Shown here: positions 1-11,602 of the stretch, piece after piece | How the letters are laid out: every line of letters begins with the position of its first letter | Numbering within the stretch: the stretch's first letter is position 1 | Assembly: GCF_022201045.2 (NCBI RefSeq) | Contig: NC_068560.1 | Location: 34,497,001 to 34,561,000 of the forward strand | Direction: 5' to 3' | Source of the DNA: Citrus sinensis | Lineage: Eukaryota; Streptophyta; Magnoliopsida; Sapindales; Rutaceae | DNA: 64,000 bases | Notes under the pieces: model-generated | Database searches by the model: none | What the model saw: only the letters and a program-made list of their open reading frames with translations | Told to the model about the DNA's origin: nothing | Translations under genes and position numbers: made by a program

Positions 1-144
1 AATGAGAAAAGAGGTGCAAGATCCATTGAGACCCCCAAGGATCTCAAAAAAACAGGAAATATACGCAAAGGAAACAGAACTGGAATCAACTAAGCCTAGA
101 CATCAGAGCAGGAAGAACGCTCAATTGGTGTTTTAAACTCTTAC

Positions 145-1275
145 CAAATATTTCCACTCCAAGCCTTGCATAAATTGGACTGAAGAAACTGTCAACAAAC
201 TCAATGAACCACCATGTGACTAAAAATGTAACAGCAACTGGAAAGAGAACCACACTGCAATTTAACCATTGAAATTATGAAAAACTAAAAGAACATAGAA
301 GTAAAACAAAATACCAACCAAATAAATAAATCTCTTAATAAAATTTTTTACCATCCAGTCATAAACTTCTTGGAGACCCAACTCTGCAGGACAGCATAGC
401 AAGCCTAGCCAAATACAAATGCAACATGTTAATTATGCGTGACATGAAAATAATTAATTAGCATAATATGTTTCGAGTTCGATAATGTACTACAGAATAG
501 ATTATACAAGCAGAACCCTTTTTCCCCCTAGCATGACACATCATCCAACAGTTTATATATTTAACCACGACATTTGCAGCAACAAACATACGGCTGGTGT
601 CCGCCATTCCTCAGTGCACAGTGATGACGTAGAATGTTTTCTGAATAGTAATGCTACACATAGAAACTACATACACAAACTCATCAAAACAAGCTAATGT
701 GGTATTCTGATTGCAAGAGCGAAAAAAATACTTTTTCGCTCTTCCAATCACTTTATATCATGCTAGTTGTGCGATATTACTCTTGATTTTGCATCTTTCA
801 GATTAAATGCAACACCAAAGACCCCAAGAAAATAGCTAAGCTCCATTTCTTGAAACTTAAGGTTTCATCAGTTGCACATAACATTCTTCGAATTATTAGA
901 GGCACAAAATTTAATTGAATGCAAAAGTACCAAAACTTCAATCCACTGTTTTTCTTACAACATAGCTAAAGCACGTTCTATTGGTTAACATATTACAAAT
1001 AAGCTAAAGATTCAACTAATTCAGCATTGCAAGTACCAGGTAAGCATAGTTAGTTTCGAATAAATAAACTACTTCTTGATTAAGAAAATAATGAAGTGTA
1101 GTTTACCAAAAATAAATAAATAATTGGAGTAAAATAATAATTAAAAAGAAAAAAGATATACCTTGCGAGTGGAAGAATTGGGGGAGTGAGGAGGAGATTT
1201 AGGAACATCTTCGGGATCATGAGGAGTGAGTCCTTGACTCAGTGAACTCGACGTGGATTCTTTTTCTTCTGCCAT
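145..1275 (-). CDS. LCV2: LIKE-COV membrane protein, 5' part (partial gene)
   Basis: Three coding exons are visible on the minus strand: 1162-1275 (38 codons from the ATG at 1275), 352-404 and 145-254. They join in frame through GT-AG introns, and the gene runs off the left edge. The first exon encodes a Ser/Pro-rich polar N-terminus beginning MAEEKESTSSS. Exon 2 reads SWVSKKFMTGC. Exon 3 gives a hydrophobic stretch (VVLFPVAVTFLVTWW) and then FVDSFFSPIYARLGVEIFG, the signature start of DUF502/COV family proteins. Known of the family: CONTINUOUS VASCULAR RING and LCV proteins are Golgi/trans-Golgi membrane proteins linked to vascular patterning and vacuolar trafficking in Arabidopsis. The N-terminus looks closest to Arabidopsis LCV2, judged from memory. 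The remaining membrane segment and C-terminus lie outside the window. It is transcribed divergently from RNR1. Confidence 0.9.
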
Positions 1276-2013
1276 TTCAATTTCAAAAACGAGAGATTTC
1301 AGTTACCGTAACTAAATCTACCCCGCGCCGCAGGTCAAGTCTTTTCTCTTGCTGATTCTCTTCGATGGAGGTTGACCAAAAAAAAAAAAATTCGAGGCCA
1401 GTATTGTTTGGCAGCGTGCTCGATTCTATTCCACTCTTCGATAGAATAGAATTCTACACCAATTTGTGCAGTGTTGGTGCAGTCATTCTCACATCGAATT
1501 CGTGCAACATATTCAAGTTTCGTATATTTTTGTAATTAAACAGCTTTGGAGGTACCTACAAATAAAAAATCCATCTCTTCTACTAGCTACATTTTTCAGG
1601 TCTTCGGCTTATTACATATTCGGCCTGAAAGATTTGGATATTAGTAAATACGAGTCCAAATGCTTTCAAAATATGATAGATACCTTGACTTGGGAGAAAA
1701 TGCACAGATCCGGCCCGTATTATTATCATCAAAGGCCGAAAATGAGCCCAGCCTTCGGCGTAGGGCTAGCCAGTCCATTTTACACCGAAAATGGCGCGCA
1801 CTTGGGCCCGACCTTCAGCCACCAATCTTCAGTTTACACGTTGGCGGGAATCTTCTAAATAAAAGAGGATCAAAAATAAAACATAAAAGAAATTATAGTG
1901 ATGAAATTCAAATTCAAACCTTGGCTCCCTTCTCCGGCAATTTTATCATTGCTATAAACAAACCCCCATTACCTGTTCGTAGAAAAGCCCGACAAAGATA
2001 CGGTTACGCAAAA
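1276..2013. promoter_or_regulatory. Divergent promoter between LCV2 and RNR1
   Basis: These 738 bp separate the start codons of two head-to-head genes and must hold both promoters and both 5' leaders. The half nearer RNR1 is relatively GC-rich. It carries TGGGCC/GCCCA site-II-like words (near 1745 and 1803), a GGCGCGC word near 1793 and an E2F-type site at 1841-1850. The RNR1 reading frame happens to stay open upstream as far as 1660, but the conserved protein starts at 2014, so this stretch is read as promoter/leader. Confidence 0.6.
1841..1850 (-). promoter_or_regulatory. E2F-type binding site upstream of RNR1
   Basis: The plus strand reads TTGGCGGGAA, whose complement TTCCCGCCAA matches the canonical E2F consensus. 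It lies 164 bp before the RNR1 start codon. Known: plant RNR1 and RNR2 genes are E2F targets induced at G1/S. The match is seen directly; function here is inferred. Confidence 0.6.
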
Positions 2014-5000
2014 ATGTATGTCATAAAGAGAGATGGGCGCAAAGAACCGGTGCGTTTCGACAAGATCACGGCTCGCTTAAAGAAGCTGAGTTACGGGCTG
2101 AGTAAAGAGCACTGTGACCCCGTGCTTGTGGCTCAAAAAGTTTGTGCCGGTGTGTACAAAGGAGTTACCACTACACAGCTTGATGAGTTAACTGCTGAGA
2201 CTGCTGCTGCAATGACCGTCAACCATCCTGATTATGCCTTGGTTTGTGATATAGTTTATGAGTTTGTTTAAGAACTTGTTCGGGATTGAGGTGATATAGT
2301 TTAAAAGCTATAGTTGTTATAGAAAAAAATGTAACTATGAAATAAAAGTTAATAATATATAATAAATATAATTTTTAAATAATAATTTTGATAAAGTTAT
2401 TAAAGATATAATAAATTTTTAATCGTATAACTAAAAAATTATATTAACATAATTTTTAAGTTACAGAATATAGTATTTACGAACACTTTACTGCTATAGA
2501 TTTTAAGTTACAGCTGCTTAACCTCAATCCCATGTGCATCCTAAGTTTTGTGGGTATGTTTGTAAGTGTGTTGATTCCGCTTATTTTCAAACTACAAAAA
2601 TAAAAGTATTTGGTAATCACTGGTCCACTTATACTCAAAAACTAGTAATTCCATTTCACACTTATTTATGGAATTGGTTTCATGGTTACATTGTTTGTTA
2701 TTGAGTTTGAAATATTCGATTCCATGGGTTTGGTTTGACTTGATTATTTGATAATGTAATGCAGTTGGCTGGAAGAGTTTCTGTTTCGAATCTGCATAAG
2801 ATCACAAAGAATTCATTTTCAGAGACGTATGTATATAATGTTCTTGGTTCTATGAGTAACTTGATTTTGAAGTAAATGGTTGTGATCTGATAACCTAGTG
2901 ATTTAACATGGATGGAAAATGCAGGATCAAAGACATGTATAACTATTATAATAAAAGGTCTGGGAAGAAGGCTTCCCTTGTTGCTGATGACGTTTATGAG
3001 ATAATAATGAAGGTAATTAACATGTTGACTTTGTTTTATTTTTCATTTAAGAGTGAAGATCTGTTGACAAAGCTCTCTATCTTATACTTCTGCCCACCAT
3101 TACTTAAATCAGTTTATAAGATTCAATCAGGTTTACTTAATTGAAAAATTGGGTATCTGTCCATTGAAATACAAGCTATGTGATCTGTGGCTTATAAAGC
3201 TTATTATGGTAAGATTTAATATTAAGTTGGAGTTCAGGATCTTTATAACTATACTTACAGTCTTTGAAGAGTAAATGGAAGAGTGAAAGCTTAATATCTT
3301 TTTTTCATTGGTTAATAGGGAAAAAATGTTCTGATAGTTATTTTAAGATTTTATACTTCCCAAGATGCTTTATGTCTTTCTCTGTCTTTGGTAACATGCA
3401 ATAGTCCATTGGAGATTGGAATTAACTGGAATTACACCAAGCCCTAATTTTAGTGATGAAGCAAAACTCCAATTCCAATCCTACTGCCAAATTCGAAGTC
3501 AGCCTCAGCTGAATTATGTGATAAGTAACTTTTGAACCGTTGCTCTTTATTGGTTCCAGAATGCTGCATGCCTGGATGGTGCGATCATCTACGACAGAGA
3601 TTTTGACTTTGATTATTTTGGCTTCAAAACCCTTGAGAGGTCGTACCTTTTGAAGATGGACAGTAGAGTTGTAGAAAGGCCACAACACATGTTGATGAGG
3701 GTTTCTGTTGGTATTCACAAAGATGACACTGATTCTGCTCTGAAAACATACCATTTGATGTCTCAGCATTGGTTCACTCATGCTACTCCAACCCTTTTCA
3801 ATGCAGGCACTCCACAGCCCCAGGTATGATACATTTTTCTTTGTTTTTATTTGCAATTCAAGTTACCATACCCATCTTTTGAGTATTTACCCTTTTGGTT
3901 CTTTCATTCTCTCCATATGTCTTGGGTGCTATGGCAGTTAAGTAGCTGCTTTCTTTTGTGCATGAAAGATGACAGCATTGAAGGCATATATGATACCCTG
4001 AAGAAGTGTGCTATCATAAGCAAATCAGCTGGAGGAATTGGTCTCTCCATTCATAATATCCGTGCCTCAGGCAGTTACATCCATGGAACAAATGGATCTT
4101 CCAATGGCATTGTCCCGATGCTCCAAGTGTTTAATGACACTGCTCGATATGTTGATCAAGGGGGAGGCAAGAGGAAGGGTACTTCCACAATGTTGAGAAC
4201 TCTTTTGTCCATTCTTTGCTTTCTATCATGTATATAAATATGTATGTGCATTGTGTTAATAAGTCCTTTCATCAGCGCAATTTTCTTTATTGGCTTTTTT
4301 TTTTTTTTTTTTTTTCAATTTAGTAGGCAGTTCACAGGGTGCCTACACATTATGAGATGAACGAATTATTTACCATTTCAGGTGCTTTTGCTATATATTT
4401 GGAGCCATGGCATGCTGATATTTTCGAGTTTCTAGACCTTAGAAAGAACCAAGGAAAGGTATTGTTAGATGGCATCGTGGGGCTTAATTACATTAAAACA
4501 GTAACACTGCCTCTTTAATCTGCTATATTGTCCTTGATGTAGGCCATGCCTTATTTTGGGATTTCCTGAAATAGAATTTTTCTTTTACTCATATATGTTA
4601 AAATAATTTTCTTACACATTCAAATTATTAATTCTGTTAATAGGAAGAATGTCGGGCTCGTGATCTCTTTTATGCTCTCTGGGTTCCTGATCTCTTTATG
4701 GAAAGAGTCAGAGATGATGGAAAATGGTCCTTGTTTTGCCCTAGTGATGCTTCTGGTTTGGCTGATTCCTGGGGAATTGAATTTGAGCACTTGTATTCCC
4801 AGTATGAAGAAGAGGTAAACTTGACCATCAGCCCTTATGCGTTGAAGGCTTTTTTTTTTTCTTTAACTTTCTTTCGTTGCACCCAGATATGATAAAACAG
4901 TTGTCTGTCTTGTAACTTGCAATTAAATATTATTTTTTTCTGGAGGCAGGGTAGGGGAAAGATGGTCATCTCGGCTCGAAAACTTTGGTTTGAAATTTTA

Positions 5001-8000
5001 AATTCGCAGATTGAAACAGGAACTCCTTATATGCTTTTCAAGGTATTTACCAACTCAAATTTTTTCGTTTTCTTGTCCTCTGGGAAGACTTTTGATGCAT
5101 TTTCTATGTCCAGGATTCCTGCAATAGGAAAAGTAACCAGCAGAATCTGGGTACAATCAAGTCATCGAACTTATGCACTGAGATTGTTGAGTTCTCAAGT
5201 CCTGAAGAAACTGCAGTTTGCAATCTGGCATCCATTGCTCTACCACGATATGTCAGAGAGAAGGTGGTCTTCCAAGCCTTACTAATTATTTCAGATAAAT
5301 GATAGTTGTCCTTTATTATTTTGTTATTAAGCATTCTTCATTTGTTTGTTGTAGGGGGTTCCTGTGCAGTCAAATGTGTCCAAGCTGGTTGGAAGTAGAG
5401 ATTCAAAGAACCGACTTTTTGATTTTGAAAGACTAGCTGAGGTTTGTGTTCTTGTGCCTGGAAAGCTTTATGCCTTTATTACAAGGTTTCATTTTTGTGG
5501 AAAGAAACACTAACAAGACCATATTATATATGTCTTTAATTAATAAAGCTTCCCTCATACTGTCAAGATTTTTTTTTTTTAAAAAAGACCATATTATATA
5601 TGTGTTTGTATGAACTCTCCTTTCCAGCAGTTACCATCCAGAACTTGATTATTCTTACATATTTGGCATCCCATTTTAATTTCACTTTTTTCATTTGTTG
5701 GTTCAAAAGGTTACAAAAATAATTACCGAAAATCTAAACAAAATCATTGATGTCAATCACTACCCCATTGAAACTACAAGGAGGTCAAATTTACGACACA
5801 GACCAATTGGTATTGGCATTCAGGGTCTTGCTGATACCTTCATCTTGCTTGGCTTGCCATTTGAATCACCAGAGGTATTTCTTAGTTCAGATTAATTTAT
5901 TTAATTTTTTCGAGGATGGTTTAGATCAATTTAATGTCCAACTATAGGCGCAACAGTTGAACAAAGACATTTTTGAGACCATATACTATCATGCATTGAA
6001 AGCTTCTGCTGAGTTGGCTGTTAAAGATGGCCCTTATGAGACATATTTCGGGAGTCCTATGAGCAAGGTATGTGTCTGAAGTTTTTACAGTGTTTGTGAT
6101 TGTATTCCACGCTGAGCATATTTCTTTTTATGTTTTAACTTTGATGGGAATTGTTTATTGTTGACACAGACATGTAACTAGTATATGATGTGGCATTACC
6201 GATCCTTGTTTGTTAACACTTGTAAGATGCAGATTATGTGCCTGAGGCATAGTAAAGCTAGAAATGCAATAATGGATTTACCAACTGGAAATTTAACAAT
6301 TATTCTCCTTGTAATTAATCAATTTACTTTTTATTTTTGTGAAGGGAATTCTTCAGGTGGACATGTGGAATATTACACCATCTGATCGCTGGGACTGGAG
6401 TTCTCTTAGAGAAATGATATCAAAGAATGGAGTGAGAAATTCCCTTCTTGTAGCACCCATGCCCACTGCTTCAACTAGCCAGATTCTTGGAAATAATGAA
6501 TGTTTTGAGCCTTATACCTCAAACATATATACTCGCCGGGTTTTAAGGTTTGTTTTTCTTTATTCACCTGGTTCCTTTACAAGGATGGCTTTGCCACTTT
6601 CTTTCATGTATCTTTCTTTCTTTTCAGTGGTGAATTTATTGTAGTGAACAAACACCTCCTTAAAGATTTGACAGAGTTGGGTCTTTGGTCGCATGCTCTT
6701 AAAACCAAGATTATTTATGAAAATGGCTCAGTTTCAAAGATCTCTGAGATTCCAGAGGAGTTGAAAGCTATCTACAAGTACGGATATTTTTTTACTGTCT
6801 TGAGTCATACTTTTCACTATCCTGTAATGTAATTTTATAATGTTAAAGTGGACTGTTACACAATATCAGGACTGTCTGGGAAATTAAGCAAAAGACACTG
6901 GTTGACATGGCTGCTGATCGTGGTTGCTACATAGATCAGAGTCAGAGTCTAAATATTCACATGGAGCAGCCTGACCATGGGAAGCTAACTTCCCTTCATT
7001 TCTATGCTTGGTCCAAGGTATCAGCATTCATACAATAATTGAAGTCTAAAATTTGATATTATACAAAAATGTGTGTATTTATTGTATGATGTATGGTTAC
7101 TACCCACTTTGGCAATTAAGCTGTAAATTATGGCTCTGAGTTGCTGCTGCAATGGCACTGGGATATATCTGAAGCATTATGGTGATTTTTCTATTGATCT
7201 ATTATTACACTTGTTGGTGAACCGTTCCATATGATGCTCTGGCTGGATGTGATTAGTGCCTAAAAGAAACAAGGATGTCTGCCTTTTAATTATGAAAATT
7301 GAATTCAGGAATATCAGATTAGTTGTTCTTCTTCTATCGTTGGCATATGACTGACTGACTGACTGATTATTATTTCTCAACTGTTATGGCAGACAATTAT
7401 AGTTGAATTTGAAACATTTGCATCTTTTAGTTCACAATCATTGTTCCAAGTAGGCAACATAAAGTACTAATGTAGAATAGGAACAGATTGAATTAGGAAT
7501 CCAGAACATGTGATGAGGAAAATCATAAATATCGAAAGAATTTTTTAGTAGGATCTGTTCTTAGATATTCTTTAGGACTTCAGGACTTGTTTTTACATAC
7601 TTTTAAAGCCTTTGATTACTTGTGATTTTATGATCACCTAATTTCAGTCTACACAGATTTGTTGAGTATTAGTCTTTCTTTACCGTAAATAAATATCTAG
7701 AGCTACAATATTCAGAACTCAAGTTTTACAAATGTTCTCTCACTTAACAAAATTCTCAAGTCCTCTATGGATTCCAATACTTTTCTACGAATGATAATAT
7801 GCTACTGCTATGTCAATTGCTTCCTTTTTTTAATTTTCATATTGATATTTTTGTTTTGCTTTTTCCAACAGGGTATGAAAACAGGAATGTATTATCTGAG
7901 AACACGAGCTGCAGCCGATGCTATTAAATTCACAGTTGATACCTCTGTTCTCAATAACGTAACTGACCCTTTTCATTTTGCTCAAGAATGTCTTAGTGGC

Positions 8001-8458
8001 TAATTAGATTCCAGTCCATCTTGTAATTAACACTTTTGATGACAAATACTTAAATCGGTCATAAAAATATGATAAAATGATTGAAATTCTTAGTGTATCC
8101 TATTATTCCAGTACTGACTGCTCTCTCTCTCTCTCTCACTCTTTTCTTTTTCTTTTTTAATTTGTGCCTTGTAAGTTGTAATATTTAATTCTAAAGAATT
8201 AATTAGCACCTATTAAAAAATGAAGAAGAATTAATTACCAATATTGCAATATTTTGTATAACAAATGGAACATGTTTGACCCTCTGAATCAATGCTGCTT
8301 TTTTGGATAAATTTGTATAATTTCTAGACGTGAAACTCTGGTTGTTTTCTGGAAAACAGGAGAAAGCTAATCGAGCAGACAAAGATGTTGAAGCCAATCT
8401 CGCTCAGGTGGTATGTTCACTGAAGAATCAAGAAGAGTGCATGGCCTGTGGAAGTTAA
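2014..8458 (+). CDS. RNR1: Ribonucleoside-diphosphate reductase large subunit
   Basis: Seventeen exons: 2014-2241, 2765-2826, 2925-3012, 3560-3823, 3938-4178, 4382-4458, 4644-4814, 4950-5042, 5114-5263, 5355-5441, 5710-5874, 5948-6067, 6345-6547, 6628-6777, 6870-7017, 7872-7958 and 8360-8458. They join in frame to 810 residues, close to the roughly 816 of Arabidopsis RNR1. The protein reduces ribonucleoside diphosphates to deoxyribonucleotides for DNA synthesis, as the alpha subunit of class I RNR. Residues 1-92 form the ATP-cone ([13 protein letters not shown] start). Active-site residues are all present: C218 and C444 (redox pair), N427/C429/E431 in SSNLCTEI (thiyl radical site), Y756-Y757 in GMYYLR (radical transfer), and the C-terminal shuttle C805-x-x-C808 in CMACGS. 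The start is set by the conserved N-terminus. Intron 1 has a GTTTGT donor. Intron 15 is 854 bp. The gene appears fully functional; cell-cycle control is suggested by the upstream E2F site. Confidence 0.96.
5516..5603. repeat. 18-bp direct repeat flanking a 52-bp insert in RNR1 intron 10
   Basis: AGACCATATTATATATGT occurs at 5516-5533 and again, identically, at 5586-5603. The 52 bp between them end in a T-run followed by an A-run. It looks like a small insertion with a target-site duplication, or a local duplication. It is intronic. Confidence 0.6.
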
Positions 8459-9118
8459 GTCCTTTTGCATCATGTTTTAACATGGAGAATGAAGGGATTT
8501 TCACGGCCCAATGCTGATGACGTAGTATAAGTCAAGATCTTATCAATCTTGAGACTGCCTTAGTCTTGACAATTCTCATTCAGCAGCCGGGCCTGTAAGG
8601 GTCTGTAGTTGCTCAGTTAGTGATGAGTTTTGAATCTATATTCTTACCAAGTTTTCAGAACTGAAAACCTGCATGGAGTGTTATGTTGATAATGCATAAA
8701 CAAGTACGCTCTTGTTAGCTGATGGTGGCATTATTTTATAATCACATGGAATTTGATTGGTTTTCTCATTATCTGATGCAGTTGACATGAGTCTGTACCT
8801 TTAGCCGTTGGTCTGGTTGCCTGGGCTGAACTGCTTAACTGTGCCTCTGATTTAGGTTTTTCGCAAAGCCTATTTCATGTCTGTTGGACAATTACTGAAT
8901 AGTTCCCAATAGCGCTCAGGGACAGGCCTCAAATAATATCTCTCATTATTGGGCCTTGGTACAAACTTTACTATGTCTTCTAAAGTGGAAATGACGAATG
9001 ACTAAATTTTTGTAGCGACTAGGCTTATTTTCTTTAGAAGAGGCTGGCAGGGTAATTGCTCGATGTTGTTACCTAGTGGTTCTTTGAGCTGGCTCCCACA
9101 GTTTACTTCCTCTCCACT

Positions 9119-9148
9119 CCCCCCCCCCCCCCCCCTCCCCCCCCCCCC
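9119..9148. repeat. Poly-C tract (C17-T-C12)
   Basis: Seventeen C, one T, then twelve C on the plus strand. Short frames across it encode only proline or glycine runs and are not genes. Confidence 0.95.
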
Positions 9149-9892
9149 ACCACACATTGCAACGTGTTCATTTATCACTAGTAAATCATTTTTTTTAATG
9201 CTAGTGAATTGTATGAAAAGCATAATAAACACCATGAAATCTTGAAAAATCAAGACAAGAAAACTAGATTCTGAAGGTTTACCTAAAAGGAGTGGAATAT
9301 TATGACTCAACTTTGATTTGTGCAGATGACTTTAACAAGGTTAGGTGAGGACAAAAATTAAAATATTCTTCTTTTGATTTTTTTGATCGGGGGTGAGAGT
9401 GAGAGATATCAGATATGGCTCCAGCTCCAGTGCTCCACCAGCTATATAATTTATTACTTCGAATAGACTTTCAGCCGATAAAAATGTTTTTGTTGATTTT
9501 TTTCAGTCTGCAGAGTCTACTCAGCATCTGCTGCCTGTGAATTTTTAGCTTTTAGTGTTTATCATCTTCTAAATTAGTTGGGTGACAAACGTGCTTTTGG
9601 TATCCAATGATTGGGGATATATATCTGGCTATCTGCTACTGTAATTGATGGAACGAATGCAGATTGTGGGGAATGATTTGATGGTGATAGCAAGTGAAGT
9701 GAATCAAAAGATTTTTTAGCCGCAATTTGCAAACCGTCCATGGAATATTATACGAGGCCTTTGTAGAATCATTTTCTCATGTAACATCACCTTTGTGGAG
9801 CCGAAGCCATTCTAAGTCAAAGATGAAACCGATGTTATGCGGACCATTTCTAGATATCATTCTTACAACTAGGGTTGAGAGGAAATATTTTG

Positions 9893-9934
9893 TAGGTTGA
9901 TTCTTTTAAGGGGTAGGTTGATTCTTTTAAGGGG
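9893..9934. repeat. Perfect tandem duplication, 2 x 21 bp
   Basis: The 21-bp unit starting TAGGTTGATTC and ending in GGGG is present twice in immediate succession (9893-9913 and 9914-9934) with no mismatch. Confidence 0.9.
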
Positions 9935-10449
9935 TTATTGTACTTTGCTTAATATTACTTCATTTATCAAATAATACGTTCTTAATTTCTTAGTCGCGTG
10001 AAAAAAGCAAGCTTTTGCCATCAAATCTTTTGACTTAAGTATACCTTGTTCTTAATCCGTGATTATCATGAAGTGTTGAAGTTATCTTTAGTCTAAGCTA
10101 GATGCTTTTTCACTGTACTTACGGTAAACAATATCACATTTTAAGCTGCATATATGACTTTTCATTTGCCCACATGATAGAAGACTTGGAGTTATTATGC
10201 TGAAAATGGAGACTGACTATGAGTTGGAATTGGGGATGACAATGGGGAGGGGAGGGCAGGAGATCAATATCCTCGTACTCATTTATAATATTTTGTTTTT
10301 ATCCCATTACTTTGTTTATCCCATTTAAAATTGCTTGAGGGTAAGGAATGAGGATCCCTGAATAATAAAAGGAGACCCTCAAAAGTACTTGATCCATGAA
10401 TAATTGATACTTTTATTTTTTGAACTTGATATGATCATATTAAAATAAA

Positions 10450-11593
10450 GGGAGAATGCATGTTTTATCCCTAATGAATGTCAAATTTAGCATTTATATC
10501 CCTATTAGATTTTTAATTACTCGTTTCATCCCTTGGGATAAGAAATAACATATTAGGGGTGTTTATAATCCAATCTGATCCACTCAATCCGTTTGATCTA
10601 CAAAAATCTGATCTATAGATTGGTGAATTAGATTGGATTGAAAATTTAAAAATCTGCAGTCGATGGATTGGATATGGATTTATTTCTGTAAAGCTGCAAA
10701 AATCCGCAAATCCGCAAAAAAATAAAATTTATTTAATTAAAAAATAAAACTTGTAAATGTTGTGTTACTATTTATTAATAAATAAATAAGTTAAAATGTA
10801 GTTACATTAAAATTATACATATATTATCCAATAATAATATATAATAAACATAATTAAATAAACAAATATACCTTTCTAAACAATTAATTTTAGTTGATTT
10901 TCATATATTGATTTAAACAAATGAGATTTTTTTTTCACTGTAATATATTTCGAGACTTTGATTGTATTATTCTAACTTTATTTAAACACTTAATTTATTA
11001 AATCTTATTCAATTTTGAATTTGTCGGTAGTAAAATTATTTTTATATTAGATTTTTTTATTTAATTAGTTCGTAGAATGAACAAAATTAAAATTTTTAAT
11101 CAACAAACCAATCCACAAAATGGTGGATTGGATATAAATTGATTCAAATCTGCATACGTATGGATTGGATTTAGATTGAATTTTTCAATCCGTGAATTGG
11201 ATTGGATTGAAAATTTACAATCCTCAAAATCATGGATCGGATATAAATTGATGTTCAATCCGCAAAATCCGATCCGCGAACACCCCTATAACATATAAAG
11301 TTAATTTTTTTTTTCATTTACTATTCTACTTCTCCTTAGAGGATTTATGACATTTCCACCAAAATTAAAGAGAAGATACAAAGGATTAGTCATACATAAT
11401 TACCAAAAAAGTGCTTACATTTTTCCCTTTTTTTTTTATAATCCCAATAATTTGAATGCCTATTTTTCCCTTATTTTCATAATTAATATTTTTTATATCT
11501 TTTGACCAGAGGGATGAAACAAGTAATTAAAAATTTTGTAGGGATGTAAGTAATAAATATAACATCTATCAGGGGTGAAATATACATTTTCCC
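10450..11593. mobile_element. Mutator-like MITE (interrupted by a nested MITE)
   Basis: Left (about 10450-10536) and right (about 11507-11593) ends form an imperfect inverted repeat of about 85 bp, starting GGGAGAATGCATG and ending ...CATTTTCCC. It is flanked by an identical 9-bp duplication, TAAAATAAA, at 10441-10449 and 11594-11602. Known: 9-bp target duplications are typical of Mutator-like elements. Without the inner insertion (735 bp plus an 8-bp duplication) the element is about 400 bp, so it is non-autonomous. It has no coding capacity; the minus-strand frame around 11483-11737 runs across its right end and is not a gene. Confidence 0.8.
10554..11288. mobile_element. hAT-type MITE nested in the Mutator-like MITE
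   Basis: The 735-bp element begins TAGGGGTGTT and ends with its near-complement AACACCCCTA. It is flanked by a perfect 8-bp duplication TAACATAT (10546-10553 and 11289-11296). Known: 8-bp duplications are typical of hAT transposons. The interior is AT-rich with repeated words such as GATTGGATT and AATCCG in both orientations near the ends. It has no coding capacity. It interrupts the surrounding element, so it arrived later. Confidence 0.88.
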
Positions 11594-11602
11594 TAAAATA
11601 AA

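Larger units (their letters stand above)
8459..10440. other. RNR1 3' flank and intergenic DNA
   Basis: This follows the RNR1 stop codon and probably contains the 3' UTR. No convincing polyadenylation site or further exon could be fixed. It contains the homopolymer tract at 9119-9148 and a perfect 21-bp tandem pair at 9893-9934. I recognise no coding sequence. Confidence 0.5.

Noticed and set aside
485-697. Open frame of 70 codons on the plus strand
   Set aside because: It lies wholly inside intron 1 of the minus-strand LIKE-COV gene and has no family resemblance.
9002-9310. Glycine- or proline-rich frames on both strands
   Set aside because: They are produced by the poly-C tract at 9119-9148.
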